From positions 1 to 64,000 of the forward strand of contig WBSG01000005.1 in NCBI GenBank assembly GCA_008923285.1: 64,000 nucleotides of DNA, read 5' to 3'. Positions 54,984 to 64,000 of the stretch are shown in pieces (position 1 is the stretch's first letter; each line of letters starts with the position of its first letter). A program made the position numbers and the translations under genes. The DNA is from Betaproteobacteria bacterium SCN2 (GTDB taxonomy: Bacteria > Pseudomonadota > Gammaproteobacteria > Burkholderiales > Thiobacillaceae). The notes beneath the pieces are model-generated. The model was not told the DNA's origin. It was given only the letters and a program-made list of their open reading frames with translations, and searched no databases.

Positions 54984-56197
54984 GCCAGACTCTGCCGCCA
55001 CTCGGCAACGGCCGCTGCACGCGCCTGGAAAACTGCTTGCCTGATCTTTGCCGGTTCGGCGCTTTTCGCCACCGCGCCGGCATCGACAGCCTGCGCTGCA
55101 TGCAAGGCCTGCCTGAGATGGCCAACGGCAGGAAAAGGCCGTGTTTCATAGCCGGGACGGCCACGGAAATCGCACTCGCAGGCCTGCAGAAACTCCTCGA
55201 AGCGTTCAGGCCTGCGAAAGGCATCGACCCGCTCCAGCAGCTCGACCACCGTCGCCGGACGCAGTTCGAGCGCGCGGTGCACGTTGCCATGTTCGCGCGC
55301 CACCGCCACGGCCAAGTCGCGGCAGTCCGCAGGCACGCGCAGGCGCTCGCTCACGCCGCGCACCCGCTCGACGCCTTTCGCCTCGTGGCCGATATGCCGA
55401 GGCCAGAGTGCCGGCGACGTTGCGCCTTTGCCCAGGTCGTGCACAAGCGCGGCAAAGCGTACCGGCAGGCTGAAGCGCTGCTGCGCCGACCAGTCGACCA
55501 CGAGCATGACGTGCACACCGGTATCGACTTCCGGATGATGCGCCGGCGGCTGGGGGACGCCGAACAGGCAGTCCAGTTCCGGCAGCAGCTTCGCCAGCGC
55601 GCCGCATTCGCGCAGCACCTGGAACATGCGCGAAGGCTGCTTTTCCATGAGGCCGCGCGACAGCTCCTGCCACACGCGTTCCGGCACCAGCGCATCGACC
55701 TCGCCGGCATCGACGATCTCCCGCATCAGGGTCAGGGTCTCGGGCGCAACGGAAAAATCAGTGAAGCGCGCGGCAAAGCGGGCCACCCTGAGAATGCGCA
55801 CAGGATCCTCGGCGAAGGCATCGCTGACGTGGCGAAAAACCCTGGCCTGCAAGTCCGCCTGACCGCCATAGGGGTCGATGATCGTGCCCGTCTCGTCGAG
55901 GGCCATGGCATTGACGGTCAGGTCGCGCCGGCGCAGGTCTTCCTCCAGCGTGACCTCGGGCGCGGCATACACGGTAAAGCCCTTGTAGCCGTGGCCGGAC
56001 TTGCGTTCGGTGCGAGCCAGCGCGTATTCCTCGTGGGTCTGCGGATGCAGAAAAACCGGGAAATCCTGGCCGACCGGGGTAAAGCCCCTGGCGACCATTT
56101 CCTCGGGCGTGGCGCCGACCACGACATGGTCGCGATCCTTCACCGGCAGGCCGAGCAATTCATCCCTGACTGCACCGCCCACTATGTAGGTTTTCAT
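54980..56197 (-). CDS. cca: CCA-adding tRNA nucleotidyltransferase
   Basis: Adds or repairs the CCA end of tRNAs. 405 residues. Nucleotidyltransferase motif [28 protein letters not shown] with the DxD-type aspartates, [18 protein letters not shown], and an HD domain ([12 protein letters not shown]) typical of the bacterial multifunctional enzyme. Confidence 0.97.
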   Translation of the reverse strand: MKTYIVGGAVRDELLGLPVKDRDHVVVGATPEEMVARGFTPVGQDFPVFLHPQTHEEYALARTERKSGHGYKGFTVYAAPEVTLEEDLRRRDLTVNAMALDETGTIIDPYGGQADLQARVFRHVSDAFAEDPVRILRVARFAARFTDFSVAPETLTLMREIVDAGEVDALVPERVWQELSRGLMEKQPSRMFQVLRECGALAKLLPELDCLFGVPQPPAHHPEVDTGVHVMLVVDWSAQQRFSLPVRFAALVHDLGKGATSPALWPRHIGHEAKGVERVRGVSERLRVPADCRDLAVAVAREHGNVHRALELRPATVVELLERVDAFRRPERFEEFLQACECDFRGRPGYETRPFPAVGHLRQALHAAQAVDAGAVAKSAEPAKIRQAVFQARAAAVAEWRQSLA

Positions 56198-56202
56198 GCT
56201 GT

Positions 56203-57237
56203 CTAGCGGTGTGCCTGGTTGCGATATGTCCCGTAATGGCCGCGCGCCTGCGCGTCGCCGAGCCAGGCCGGGGCCAGCGCTTCAAGTGCCTGCGGCTGCC
56301 AGCCGGGTGGCGCATCGCTGCCGGCGCCACAGACATTCGGGGTCTGCATGGCAAAGTAATTGTCGCGCGTCATCAGCTTCGCGCCCGGCTTCAACTCCAG
56401 CATCCACGCATTGAGGTAGGACAACCGATCAGGCAATGGAATCAGCAGGCCGCCGCGATTCAGCGTCTTTTGCAGGAACTGCATCAGTTCGATGAGGGTG
56501 TACTCGTCCGGGCCGCACAGGTCATAGCTGCGGCCGAAGCTGTGCGGATCATCCAGGCTGTCGGCAAAAGCCTTGGCGACATCGCCCACGTAGACGGGCT
56601 GGAAGCGCGCTTGCGGGCAGGCCAGCGGAACCGCCGGCAGCAACTTGAGCAGGCGCGCAAACAGGTTGAGAAAGCTGTCGCCGGGGCCGAAGATGACCGA
56701 GGGACGGAATATCGTCACTTGCATGCCGCGGCGGGCGGTCAGCTTGGCGCCGCCCAGGGTGCCGGGATTGGGATTCGCCTGCCAGCCGGCTTCACGCACC
56801 AGCGCCTCGCCTACGCCCTTGGAGCGCTGATAAGTGGAACGCGAAGTCGGGTCGGCACCCAGCGCACTCATGTGCAGGAAGCGCGCGATGCCGGCCTCGG
56901 CACAGGCGTTGATGGCCTTGCGCGGCAGCTCGACGTGGTTTTCATGGAAATCGCCGCGTCGTGCCTGGGGATTGTCGACCCGGCCTGGCCTGGTTTCATG
57001 CAGCACGCCGACCAGGTTGACGACGGCGTCGCAGCCGCTGAATTCGCGCGCCAGCACGCGCGGATCGTGGATGTTCGCCTCGACCACTTCGACGGTCGGC
57101 AGCAGGATCAGGCCCTTGGCATGTTCGCGCCTGCGCGTGAGCACCTTCACATGCCTGCCGCGAGCGGCCAGTTCAGATACCAGGGCGGTGCCGACAAAGC
57201 CCGACCCGCCCAGCACACAAATTTTATTGAAGCTCAT
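56203..57237 (-). CDS. NAD-dependent epimerase/dehydratase (NDUFA9-like)
   Basis: 344 residues of an atypical short-chain dehydrogenase. N-terminal Rossmann loop [22 protein letters not shown]; no clear YxxxK but the NDUFA9-like features ([31 protein letters not shown]) are present. The mitochondrial homologue is a complex I accessory subunit; bacterial members are often called complex I NDUFA9 family proteins. Adjacent to cca. Substrate unknown. Confidence 0.85.
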   Translation of the reverse strand: MSFNKICVLGGSGFVGTALVSELAARGRHVKVLTRRREHAKGLILLPTVEVVEANIHDPRVLAREFSGCDAVVNLVGVLHETRPGRVDNPQARRGDFHENHVELPRKAINACAEAGIARFLHMSALGADPTSRSTYQRSKGVGEALVREAGWQANPNPGTLGGAKLTARRGMQVTIFRPSVIFGPGDSFLNLFARLLKLLPAVPLACPQARFQPVYVGDVAKAFADSLDDPHSFGRSYDLCGPDEYTLIELMQFLQKTLNRGGLLIPLPDRLSYLNAWMLELKPGAKLMTRDNYFAMQTPNVCGAGSDAPPGWQPQALEALAPAWLGDAQARGHYGTYRNQAHR

Positions 57238-57270
57238 GTTGTTTGGCCTGTTCGCAGAATGCAGAGAATT

Positions 57271-59289
57271 TTAGCTTTCGCCCTCGCCTGATTCCAGACC
57301 GGGCTGCCTGTCGTTTGCCCCTTCCGGCCGGGCAGGCAATGAACGGCCGGGAATCGTGCCCAGCCGATCGACCAGCAGGACGGAGGGCTGGCCGAAGCGC
57401 AGCGCGTAATACATGGCGTTGCTCATGACTTTCTTCACGTAGTCGCGCGTTTCGCTGAAGGGGATGCTCTCGATGTAGATCGCGCCCTCCATCGGCTTGC
57501 TGTCGCGCCAGCGCTGGGCCCGGCCGGGGCCGGCGTTGTAGGCGGCCGTCGCCAGCACCGGCTGCCCGTCCAGGCTTTCCAGCACGTAGCGCAGGTAATA
57601 GGTGCCGAACCTGATGTTGGTTTCGGGTTCGTTGAGGCTGCGGGTATCGAAGCCCTTGATGCCCAGCCGTTGCGCGATCCAGCGCCCGGTCGCGGGCATG
57701 ATCTGCATCAGGCCCGCCGCCCCCACCCCCGACTTCGCAACATTGACGAAGCGGCTTTCCTGACGCATCAGTCCGTACACCCAGGCCTCGTCCAGCCTGT
57801 TCTCCTTCGCCTCGCGGGACGCGAGTTCGCGGTAGGGAGCGATGAAGCGCAAATCGAAATCGTGCTGCTCGCGGGTTCTTTCGGCGGTATTGATGGCGCG
57901 GTCGTGCCAGTCGCGGTTTCTTGCCAGTTCGGCGGCGGCCAGCAGTTGGCGGTCGTTGAAATTCCGTACCGCCCAGATCCACTCGTTGGCCGCCTCGGTG
58001 CGCAACCCGAGCCGGTACAGCGTCAGCGCGCGCACGATGCCGGCATCGCGAGCGACGGCGCCGATTTCCTCGCCTGAAACCTTGATATTGACGGGCTGCG
58101 CGCCCATCACCGCGCCCAGTTCCTCGCTCGCCAGCAAGCCGTAATAATGGTGCTCGCGCGACAGCGGCGCAAAGATCCGGTTGGCGCCAGGCACCTGACC
58201 CAGTGCCTTCAGGGCCCGGCCTTGCCAGTACTGCCACGCCGGCTGATTCCGACTGTCTTCGTCCATGCCGCTGATCGCCCACAGCACCGAACGCCAGTCA
58301 CCCGCACGCAGGGCCGCGCGCACCCACCATTCGCGCTGGAATTGCGACAGCCCGAGGCCGCCGGTCCTCGGGAACCACTGCGTGGCCTGAGGCTCGTGGC
58401 GGCGCGCCGCCTCCACCGCCAGCAACCCCCACGCATACTGCTGATCGACCTCGGACAACTGCGGCAGCAAGGGTTGCAGTATCCGGGCAGCGGCAACCGA
58501 ATCGGTTTTCGCCAGGCGCGACAAGGCAAACAAGCCTGGTTCGCGCTGTGCCCGTTTGCTCCAGTCCAGCCTGCCCGCGAGGTATTTCGACGGCTCCCGG
58601 TAGGCGCGGTCAATCTCGACCGATACCGGGCGCCCTCCCTCCGGAATCGAGACCAGCAGCGATTTCGCCACGCCCGGATTGCCCGCCTCGAAAGCCAGCC
58701 GCAGGCGCTTCCATACGTCTTCCTCGGTCAGCCATCCCTGGGACAGCAGCGAAGCGAAGAGCGGCGTGCAGGCGGACGGCATGTCCTTGCCGGTATACCA
58801 GAGCGCGATGGCCTGCCCCAGCGCACTGCGATCGCCCTGCGCCAATTCCGCCCGGCGCGCGAAGCAGGCATGGGTCACTTCCGGCCTGGCAAGACGGGGA
58901 AATTCCGCGAGATAAGCCGTCCAGTTTTCGCGCCGCCCCAGGTCCTTGAGCCACTCGCCGCGCAAGCGTTCGCCCAGCCAGCTGTCCGGATAGAGAGCCA
59001 GGAAATCCGTGACCCTGGAGTCATCCGTCAGTTGCCGCGCCACCCCCCAGTATTCGATGTACGGCCGCAGCGCGTAGTCGCGCGGGATTTTCTCGGCAAG
59101 CCGCTCGAAGCCGCGCATGTCCCCCTTGGCCCATGCTTCACGCGCAGCGAGGAAATCATCGCCGGCATCGGCGCGCGTCGGCGGGGCTGCAAGCAAAACG
59201 AGCAGGACAAGCAGGGATTTGAATATACTGTTGCCGTGCTGGCGCGCAGTGCTGAACCAAGGCGGCCAGACAACCCATCTTTTCAACAC
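57271..59289 (-). CDS. slt: Soluble lytic murein transglycosylase
   Basis: About 672 residues. A secretory N-terminus (SIFKSLLVLLVLLAAPPTRA), a long alpha-helical superhelical domain (about 40-490), and a C-terminal SLT domain with the catalytic Glu in GLMRQESRFVNVAKSGVGAA, GLMQIMPATGRW and ATAAYNAGPGRAQRW. The upstream frame stays open, so the start is uncertain. GTG 59289 or TTG 59286 just precedes the signal region; neither has a strong ribosome binding site. Periplasmic peptidoglycan turnover; products feed AnmK. Confidence 0.88.
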   Translation of the reverse strand: MLKRWVVWPPWFSTARQHGNSIFKSLLVLLVLLAAPPTRADAGDDFLAAREAWAKGDMRGFERLAEKIPRDYALRPYIEYWGVARQLTDDSRVTDFLALYPDSWLGERLRGEWLKDLGRRENWTAYLAEFPRLARPEVTHACFARRAELAQGDRSALGQAIALWYTGKDMPSACTPLFASLLSQGWLTEEDVWKRLRLAFEAGNPGVAKSLLVSIPEGGRPVSVEIDRAYREPSKYLAGRLDWSKRAQREPGLFALSRLAKTDSVAAARILQPLLPQLSEVDQQYAWGLLAVEAARRHEPQATQWFPRTGGLGLSQFQREWWVRAALRAGDWRSVLWAISGMDEDSRNQPAWQYWQGRALKALGQVPGANRIFAPLSREHHYYGLLASEELGAVMGAQPVNIKVSGEEIGAVARDAGIVRALTLYRLGLRTEAANEWIWAVRNFNDRQLLAAAELARNRDWHDRAINTAERTREQHDFDLRFIAPYRELASREAKENRLDEAWVYGLMRQESRFVNVAKSGVGAAGLMQIMPATGRWIAQRLGIKGFDTRSLNEPETNIRFGTYYLRYVLESLDGQPVLATAAYNAGPGRAQRWRDSKPMEGAIYIESIPFSETRDYVKKVMSNAMYYALRFGQPSVLLVDRLGTIPGRSLPARPEGANDRQPGLESGEGES

Positions 59290-59301
59290 ACGGAGGACAG
59301 C

Positions 59302-59496
59302 ATGACAGCAAACGTTGGAGACACCGACCGCTACATCCGCATTGCCGCAGGATGCGCGCTCATCGTCTGGGGATTGGCAGGCGGTCCTTTCTGGGCGGTC
59401 ATCGCCGGCGCCCTTCCGCTGGCCACGGCCCTGTTCCGTTATTGCCCCGCCTACAGCATTCTCGGAATGAACACCTGCGACACGAAAAAAGATTGA
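59302..59496 (+). CDS. DUF2892 (YgaP-type) small membrane protein
   Basis: 64 residues. GGAGG lies five or six bases before the ATG. Two hydrophobic segments (IRIAAGCALIVWGLAGG, FWAVIAGALPLATALFRYC) with the family ending CPAYSILGMNTCDTKKD. Related to the C-terminal membrane part of the rhodanese YgaP. Divergent from slt. Confidence 0.85.
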   Translation: MTANVGDTDRYIRIAAGCALIVWGLAGGPFWAVIAGALPLATALFRYCPAYSILGMNTCDTKKD

Positions 59497-59515
59497 GTCA
59501 CACAGCCCCATCCGC

Positions 59516-61036
59516 TCAGGCCAGGAACAGCTTGTAGGCCGGATTGCGGGTTTCGTCCCAGTAACGGTAGCCCAGCTTGTCCAGGAATTTCTGGAAGCTG
59601 GGTTTTTCTTTCGGCGGCACCTGGATACCCACCAGGATTCGACCGTAATCCGTGCCGTGGTTGCGGTAATGGAACAGGCTGATGTTCCAGTCGTGGCTCA
59701 TGCTGTTGAGGAAATTCATCAGCGCGCCCGGACGCTCGGGAAACTCGAAACGATAAATCAGCTCGTTGCTGGCCATCGGCGCATGCCCGCCAACCATATG
59801 GCGCACGTGCAGCTTGGCCATCTCGTTGTCGGTGAGGTCGATCGCCTCCAGCCTGTGCTTCTTCAACTGCGCGACCAGTTTCTGGATCTCGCCCGTGCCC
59901 TGGATCTGCAGACCGACGAACACCCGCGCCTGTCTGGGATCGTCATAGCGGTAATTGAATTCGGTGATGTTGCGCGCACCAAGGAGCGAACAGAATGCCT
60001 TGAAACTGCCGGGAGTTTCCGGAATGGTCACGGCGAGGATGGCTTCGCGCTTTTCGCCCAGTTCGGCACGCTCGGCCACATGGCGCAGGCGGTCGAAGTT
60101 CATGTTCGCGCCGGAGGCAATCGCGATCAGCGTCTTGTTCCTGAGCCGGTCACCGGCCACCGCCGCCTTGAGTCCGGCCACCGAGAGGGCGCCGGCCGGC
60201 TCCAGGATCGAGCGCGTGTCCTCGAACACGTCCTTGATCGCCGCACAGATGGCATCGTTGCCTACGCGGATCACCTCGTCGACATAGAGCTGGGCCAGCC
60301 GGAAGGTTTCCTTGCCGACCTGCTTCACCGCCACGCCGTCGGCGAAGATGCCCACCTGCGCGAGCTTCACGCGTTCGCTGCGGCACAGCGAACGCGCCAT
60401 GGCATCGGCATCCTCAGGTTCCACGCCGATTACCCTGATCTCGGGGCGCAGGCGCTTGATGTAGGCTGCCACGCCCGCGATCAGCCCACCGCCGCCCACC
60501 GGCACATAGACGGCATGGATCGGTCCCTGGTGCTGGTGCAGGATTTCCATGGCGATGGTGCCCTGGCCCGCGATGACATCCGGGTCGTCGTAGGGGTGAA
60601 CGAAGGTGCCCTTGAGCTTCTTGGTCAACTCCATGGCATGCTCATAGGCCTCGTCGTAGGAGTCGCCGTGCAACACCACTTTTGCGCCACGCGCGGCCAC
60701 GGCATCGATCTTGATCTGCGGGGTCGTGGCAGGCATCACGATGACGGCCTTGGCGCCAAGCTTCTGCGCCGCCAGCGCCACCCCCTGGGCGTGGTTGCCG
60801 GCCGATGCGGCCACCACGCCGCGCTTGAGCTGGGCCGGCGTCAGCCGGGCCATTCTGTTGTAGGCGCCGCGCAGCTTGAAGGAGAATACCGGTTGCAGAT
60901 CCTCGCGCTTGAGGTAGACCTGATTGTCCAGGCGGCGAGAAAGATTGCCGGCCAGATCCAGCGGCGACTCGACCGCCACGTCGTACACCCGTGCGGTCAG
61001 AATGCGTTCAAGGTAATCGTTTACTTGCAATGTCAT
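59516..61036 (-). CDS. ilvA: Threonine ammonia-lyase, biosynthetic
   Basis: 506 residues. PLP domain with KREDLQPVFSFKLRGAYN (Schiff-base Lys in FSFKLRGA), the tetraglycine phosphate loop VPVGGGGLIAGVA, and two C-terminal ACT-like regulatory domains (AILAVTIPETPGSFKAFC, RFEFPERPGALMNFL) where isoleucine inhibits. First step of isoleucine synthesis. The start at 61036 (MTLQVNDYLERIL) matches the family; the frame runs on antisense to rpiA, which is noise. Divergent from rpiA. Confidence 0.96.
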   Translation of the reverse strand: MTLQVNDYLERILTARVYDVAVESPLDLAGNLSRRLDNQVYLKREDLQPVFSFKLRGAYNRMARLTPAQLKRGVVAASAGNHAQGVALAAQKLGAKAVIVMPATTPQIKIDAVAARGAKVVLHGDSYDEAYEHAMELTKKLKGTFVHPYDDPDVIAGQGTIAMEILHQHQGPIHAVYVPVGGGGLIAGVAAYIKRLRPEIRVIGVEPEDADAMARSLCRSERVKLAQVGIFADGVAVKQVGKETFRLAQLYVDEVIRVGNDAICAAIKDVFEDTRSILEPAGALSVAGLKAAVAGDRLRNKTLIAIASGANMNFDRLRHVAERAELGEKREAILAVTIPETPGSFKAFCSLLGARNITEFNYRYDDPRQARVFVGLQIQGTGEIQKLVAQLKKHRLEAIDLTDNEMAKLHVRHMVGGHAPMASNELIYRFEFPERPGALMNFLNSMSHDWNISLFHYRNHGTDYGRILVGIQVPPKEKPSFQKFLDKLGYRYWDETRNPAYKLFLA

Positions 61037-61144
61037 GATGATGCAAAGATTAACAGGATTCCCGCGCATTTTGGTTGCATCGGGTTTGTGAAAAACCCGC
61101 TTTGCGGCTAATCTTCGGGAAAATTTGATGCAGAGAACAATGAA

Positions 61145-61798
61145 ATGACACAAGACGAAATGAAACAGGCGGTCGCGCGTGCGGCCGTCGAATATGTGAA
61201 GGGCGGCATCATCGGCGTCGGCACCGGCTCGACCGCCAACTACTTCATCGACGAACTGGCCAAGGTGAAGGGGCGCATCGATGGCGCCGTGGCAAGTTCG
61301 GAAGCCACTGCCAAGCGCCTGAAGAGCCATGGCATCGATGTGCTGGACCTGAACAGCGTGGGCGGCATGGAGATTTATGTCGACGGCGCCGACGAAATCA
61401 CGCGCAATTTTCACATGATCAAGGGCGGCGGCGGCGCGCTCACGCGCGAAAAGATCGTCGCGGCCTGCGCCAAGCACTTCATTTGCGTGGCCGACCAGAC
61501 CAAGCTGGTGGACGTGCTGGGCAAGTTCCCGCTGCCGGTCGAGGTCATCCCCATGGCGAGGAGCTATGTCGCGCGCGAACTGGTCAAGTTGGGCGGACAG
61601 CCCAAGTTGCGCGAGGGCTTCACCACCGACAACGGCAATGTGATCCTCGATGTGCACGGCCTCAGCATTCTTGACCCGGTGGTGCTGGAAAGCGAAATCA
61701 ACCAGTTGACCGGCGTGGTGACCAACGGTCTGTTCGCGCGCCGGCCCGCCGATGTGCTGCTGCTCGGCACCGAGCACGGCGTGGAAACCTACAAGTAG
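61145..61798 (+). CDS. rpiA: Ribose-5-phosphate isomerase A
   Basis: 217 residues. [24 protein letters not shown] (catalytic Asp), [16 protein letters not shown] with the catalytic Glu and Lys. Links ribose-5-phosphate and ribulose-5-phosphate; pairs functionally with rpe in the same window. Confidence 0.96.
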   Translation: MTQDEMKQAVARAAVEYVKGGIIGVGTGSTANYFIDELAKVKGRIDGAVASSEATAKRLKSHGIDVLDLNSVGGMEIYVDGADEITRNFHMIKGGGGALTREKIVAACAKHFICVADQTKLVDVLGKFPLPVEVIPMARSYVARELVKLGGQPKLREGFTTDNGNVILDVHGLSILDPVVLESEINQLTGVVTNGLFARRPADVLLLGTEHGVETYK

Positions 61799-61801
61799 GG
61801 C

Positions 61802-62011
61802 CTATTCGTCCTTGCCGGCCGCAACGTCGGCTGGTTCCTGCTCGACCGGCTCGCCTGCCACGCGGTAGCGCTCTGCCGCCCACTGGCCAAGATCCATCAG
61901 CCTGCAGCGCTCGCTGCAGAACGGCCGGTACTTGTTGCGCGCCTCCCAGACCACTTCCGCCCCGCAGCCCGGACATGCGACTCGCAGCTGTTTGTCTGAC
62001 GCGCGCTTCAT
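61802..62011 (-). CDS. yacG: DNA gyrase inhibitor YacG (zinc protein)
   Basis: 69 residues. Zinc ligands CPGCGAEV and [15 protein letters not shown]. Overlaps zapD by 4 bases, as in the conserved pilD-coaE-zapD-yacG cluster. Confidence 0.94.
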   Translation of the reverse strand: MKRASDKQLRVACPGCGAEVVWEARNKYRPFCSERCRLMDLGQWAAERYRVAGEPVEQEPADVAAGKDE

Positions 62012-62766
62012 AAGGTGCAGAACGCAAGCTCAAAAGGCATGGAGTCAACGCACACCTTGGACTCGCCGGGCTGGCTGCGCACGAAGCGAATGTTGAGCAT
62101 GTACTTGTTGGCGGAGATTTCCGGCACGCAGCAGAACTCCTCGTCCACGCCGACCCGGATCATCTGCGGCGGGCGGGCACTGGACTCCAGCATCTGCTGA
62201 TACACGCCGTTGATCGCCTGCTGCATGCCCGGCCTGCAGCTATCGCGCATCAAACGCAGCACGATGTCCAGGCCCGAACGCACCGGCAGCATGGGGGCCA
62301 GCCACAACCGCAGATTGCCGCGCCGCAATTCCGCCGGCTCGTGCTGCCAGCGGTGATACGCCGGGAGGTCGAACTCGCAGAGTCCGCCGGGGATGATGGC
62401 GCGCTGCCTTACCGCAGTGAGCCACTCGTCTTCCTTCAGGTGCTGGCCGATACGGCCGGCCATGCGGTAGATGCCGGCATGCGCAGTATCGATTTCCTGC
62501 AGCACGCCATCGAGGCGGGCCTGCTGCACATCCGGATTACCGCGCAGCACGGTCAGCGCTGAACGCTGGCGTTCCAGTTCCTGCAGCAGGTCGGTCTTCA
62601 GGTCCCCCCGGGCGGCGACATCCGCGATTTCAAACAGCGTCACCAGCGCGGCGTGGTGGCTGTATGGATGCTCGCCATCTACATGCCAGTCCAGCCGGTC
62701 GAACAGGTCCTCCAGTCGCAACAGGGTGCGGACACGTTCGTTGAGGGGGTATTCGTAGCGGATCAC
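62008..62766 (-). CDS. zapD: Cell division protein ZapD
   Basis: 252 residues. [22 protein letters not shown] start, typical of the FtsZ-bundling protein ZapD (formerly YacF). [14 protein letters not shown] and [16 protein letters not shown] are conserved segments. Cytoplasmic. Confidence 0.94.
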   Translation of the reverse strand: MIRYEYPLNERVRTLLRLEDLFDRLDWHVDGEHPYSHHAALVTLFEIADVAARGDLKTDLLQELERQRSALTVLRGNPDVQQARLDGVLQEIDTAHAGIYRMAGRIGQHLKEDEWLTAVRQRAIIPGGLCEFDLPAYHRWQHEPAELRRGNLRLWLAPMLPVRSGLDIVLRLMRDSCRPGMQQAINGVYQQMLESSARPPQMIRVGVDEEFCCVPEISANKYMLNIRFVRSQPGESKVCVDSMPFELAFCTL

Positions 62767-62817
62767 GCGCGGCCCGAAAAAGGATTTGCCCCGATTTTCC
62801 CCGATTGACGTGGAAAA

Positions 62818-63423
62818 TCAAAGTGCCTGGTCCGCCAGGCGCCGGTATTTTTGATCCAGCGCTGCCACGCGCACATTCAGTTCGGTCAGATCGCAGTCCG
62901 TGTCGAGAACGTCATCGGCGCGTGCGCGCCTCTGCGCGCGGCTGGCCTGCCTCGCCATCATGGCGCGGACCTCCGTCTCGCTCCAGCCGCCGCGTGCGAG
63001 CGCCCTCTGCAACTGCGTCTCCTCGCTGCAATCCACCGCCAGCACAAGATCGAGCAGCCTGTCGTATGCGCCGGTCTCCACCAGCAGGGGGATGATGACC
63101 AGCACATAAGGGGCCTGCGCCAGGGCCAGCCGGCGCTCGACCTCGCCATGGATGCGCGGGTGCAGGATGTCTTCCAGACAGCGCTTGGCGGCCGCGTCGG
63201 CCAGTATGCGGGCGCGCAACGCCGCCCGGTCCAGCCGTCCGTCCGGCAGAAAAAACTCGTCGCCGAAACCCTCGCGTATGGCCGGCAAGGCCGCCCCTCC
63301 GATCGAAGTCAGTTCGCGCGAGATTTCATCCGTATCGATCACGGGCGCGCCGAGGCGGGCAAAGGCCTCGCTCACCGTGGTCTTGCCGCAAGCCAGGCCG
63401 CCGGTGACGCCGATTTTCAGCAT
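62818..63423 (-). CDS. coaE: Dephospho-CoA kinase
   Basis: Last step of coenzyme A synthesis. 201 residues. P-loop IGVTGGLACGKTTVSEAF at the N-terminus, then VIDTDEISREL and the lid VDCSEETQLQRALAR. The start at 63423 overlaps the pilD stop (ATGA). Confidence 0.96.
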   Translation of the reverse strand: MLKIGVTGGLACGKTTVSEAFARLGAPVIDTDEISRELTSIGGAALPAIREGFGDEFFLPDGRLDRAALRARILADAAAKRCLEDILHPRIHGEVERRLALAQAPYVLVIIPLLVETGAYDRLLDLVLAVDCSEETQLQRALARGGWSETEVRAMMARQASRAQRRARADDVLDTDCDLTELNVRVAALDQKYRRLADQAL

Positions 63424-64000
63424 CAGAAACTGCCCAGATAGGCCCGCGTGATCGGCGCGCCATAGAACAGCGCGACCACCCCGCCACCGGCAAGGTAGGG
63501 GCCGAAGGGAATCGGAACCTGGCGGTCGTGCTTGATGAAGACCACCATGGCAATGCCCACGGCAGCACCGACCGCGGCGGACAGGAGTATGGTCACCGGC
63601 AGCATTTCCCAGCCCAGCCAGGCGCCGATGGCGGCCAGCAGCTTGAAATCGCCGTAGCCCATGCCTTCCTTGCCGGTAACCAGCTTGAACAGCCAGTAGA
63701 TGCTCCACAGCGTGAGATAGCCGGCCATGGCTCCGATCACGGCCGACTCCAGGCTGGTGTAGACGCCAAACAGGTTGAACAACAGGCCCAGCCACAACAG
63801 CGGCAAGGTGAGGTCATCGGGCAGCAGGGTAGTGTCGAAGTCGATGAAAGCCAGGACGATCAGTGTCCAGACGAACAGGATCGCCCCTGCCGTCAGCATC
63901 CCGAAGCCGAACTTCCAGGCGATCAGCGCGGACAAGGTCGCCGTCAGCAGTTCGACCAGCGGGTAACGTGCGCTGATGCGGCTGCCGCAGGCAGAGCAGC
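63423..64000 (-). CDS. pilD: Type IV prepilin peptidase/N-methyltransferase, 3' part (runs off the window)
   Basis: 192 codons of the C-terminal part are present. They begin in the zinc-finger end CSACGSRISARYPLVELLTA, then membrane segments with the catalytic aspartates in LIVLAFIDFDTTLLPDDLTL and GMGYGDFKLLAAIGAWLGW (GxGD protease motif). Cleaves prepilins and type II secretion pseudopilins at the inner membrane. The missing 5' end lies beyond 64000. Confidence 0.95.
   Translation of the reverse strand, partial: CSACGSRISARYPLVELLTATLSALIAWKFGFGMLTAGAILFVWTLIVLAFIDFDTTLLPDDLTLPLLWLGLLFNLFGVYTSLESAVIGAMAGYLTLWSIYWLFKLVTGKEGMGYGDFKLLAAIGAWLGWEMLPVTILLSAAVGAAVGIAMVVFIKHDRQVPIPFGPYLAGGGVVALFYGAPITRAYLGSF

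Noticed and set aside
59657-61111. 484-codon plus-strand frame
   Set aside because: Antisense to ilvA; no family motifs.
61037-61777. Upstream extension of the ilvA frame to 753 codons
   Set aside because: It lies opposite rpiA, and the ilvA family begins at the ATG at 61036.

Overview
The window is chromosomal DNA from a high-GC betaproteobacterium, most likely a member of the Nitrosomonadales (a Gallionellaceae- or Sulfuricellaceae-like lineage; the family is a guess). The evidence is gene content and order: rpe-gph-trpEGDC, rplM-rpsI-argC-erpA, lptD-surA-pdxA-rsmA, pilD-coaE-zapD-yacG, a Coq7 plus two UbiH-type hydroxylases for aerobic ubiquinone, and a Gram-negative porin. No plasmid or phage backbone is visible. 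Almost all the sequence is coding.

Layout. 1-160: promoter and boxA leader of an rRNA operon that runs leftward out of the window. 160-3941: tyrS, divergent from an M23 peptidase and anmK. 3953-10214: a seven-gene leftward operon bounded by two intrinsic terminators. It encodes two overlapping unknown frames (probably one gene broken by a single base), a methyltransferase, a SULT-like sulfotransferase, a PhyH-type dioxygenase, a PLP decarboxylase and an ATP-grasp enzyme. This looks like an undescribed small-molecule pathway. 10235-19435: erpA, argC, rpsI, rplM, an OsmC protein, DUF2322, two more unrelated sulfotransferases, coq7, a TPR-O-GlcNAc-transferase-like protein and a porin. 19762-27152: the trp operon with rpe and gph, interrupted twice. 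A GxxExxY (PD-(D/E)XK-like) gene flanked by 27-bp inverted repeats lies between trpD and trpC. A nucleotidyltransferase-fold gene lies just after trpC and is followed by a 288-bp duplicate of the trpC 3' end. 27249-43339: apaG, a 29-residue membrane protein, mltA, a TonB-like protein, a secreted hydrolase, dsbC, two ubi hydroxylases, pepP, murU, amgK, lptD, surA, pdxA and rsmA. 43336-52380: a frameshifted metallo-beta-lactamase/Rieske protein, gloA, a YgjP peptidase, plsC, gmhB, glyS, glyQ and a two-component pair. 52533-64000: three small secreted proteins, a lipoprotein aminopeptidase, cca, an epimerase, a soluble lytic transglycosylase, ilvA, rpiA, yacG, zapD, coaE and the 3' part of pilD.

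Themes. Peptidoglycan turnover and recycling recur (M23 peptidase, MltA, Slt, AnmK, AmgK, MurU). Three different sulfotransferase types lie within 8 kb. At least seven intergenic gaps between 22 and 43 kb contain members of a purine-rich inverted-repeat family, and the GxxExxY gene sits inside one such structure. Two genes are split by what looks like one extra G, which could be real decay or sequencing error.

Limits: all family assignments come from reading motifs and gene order by eye. No database search, folding or alignment program was run.
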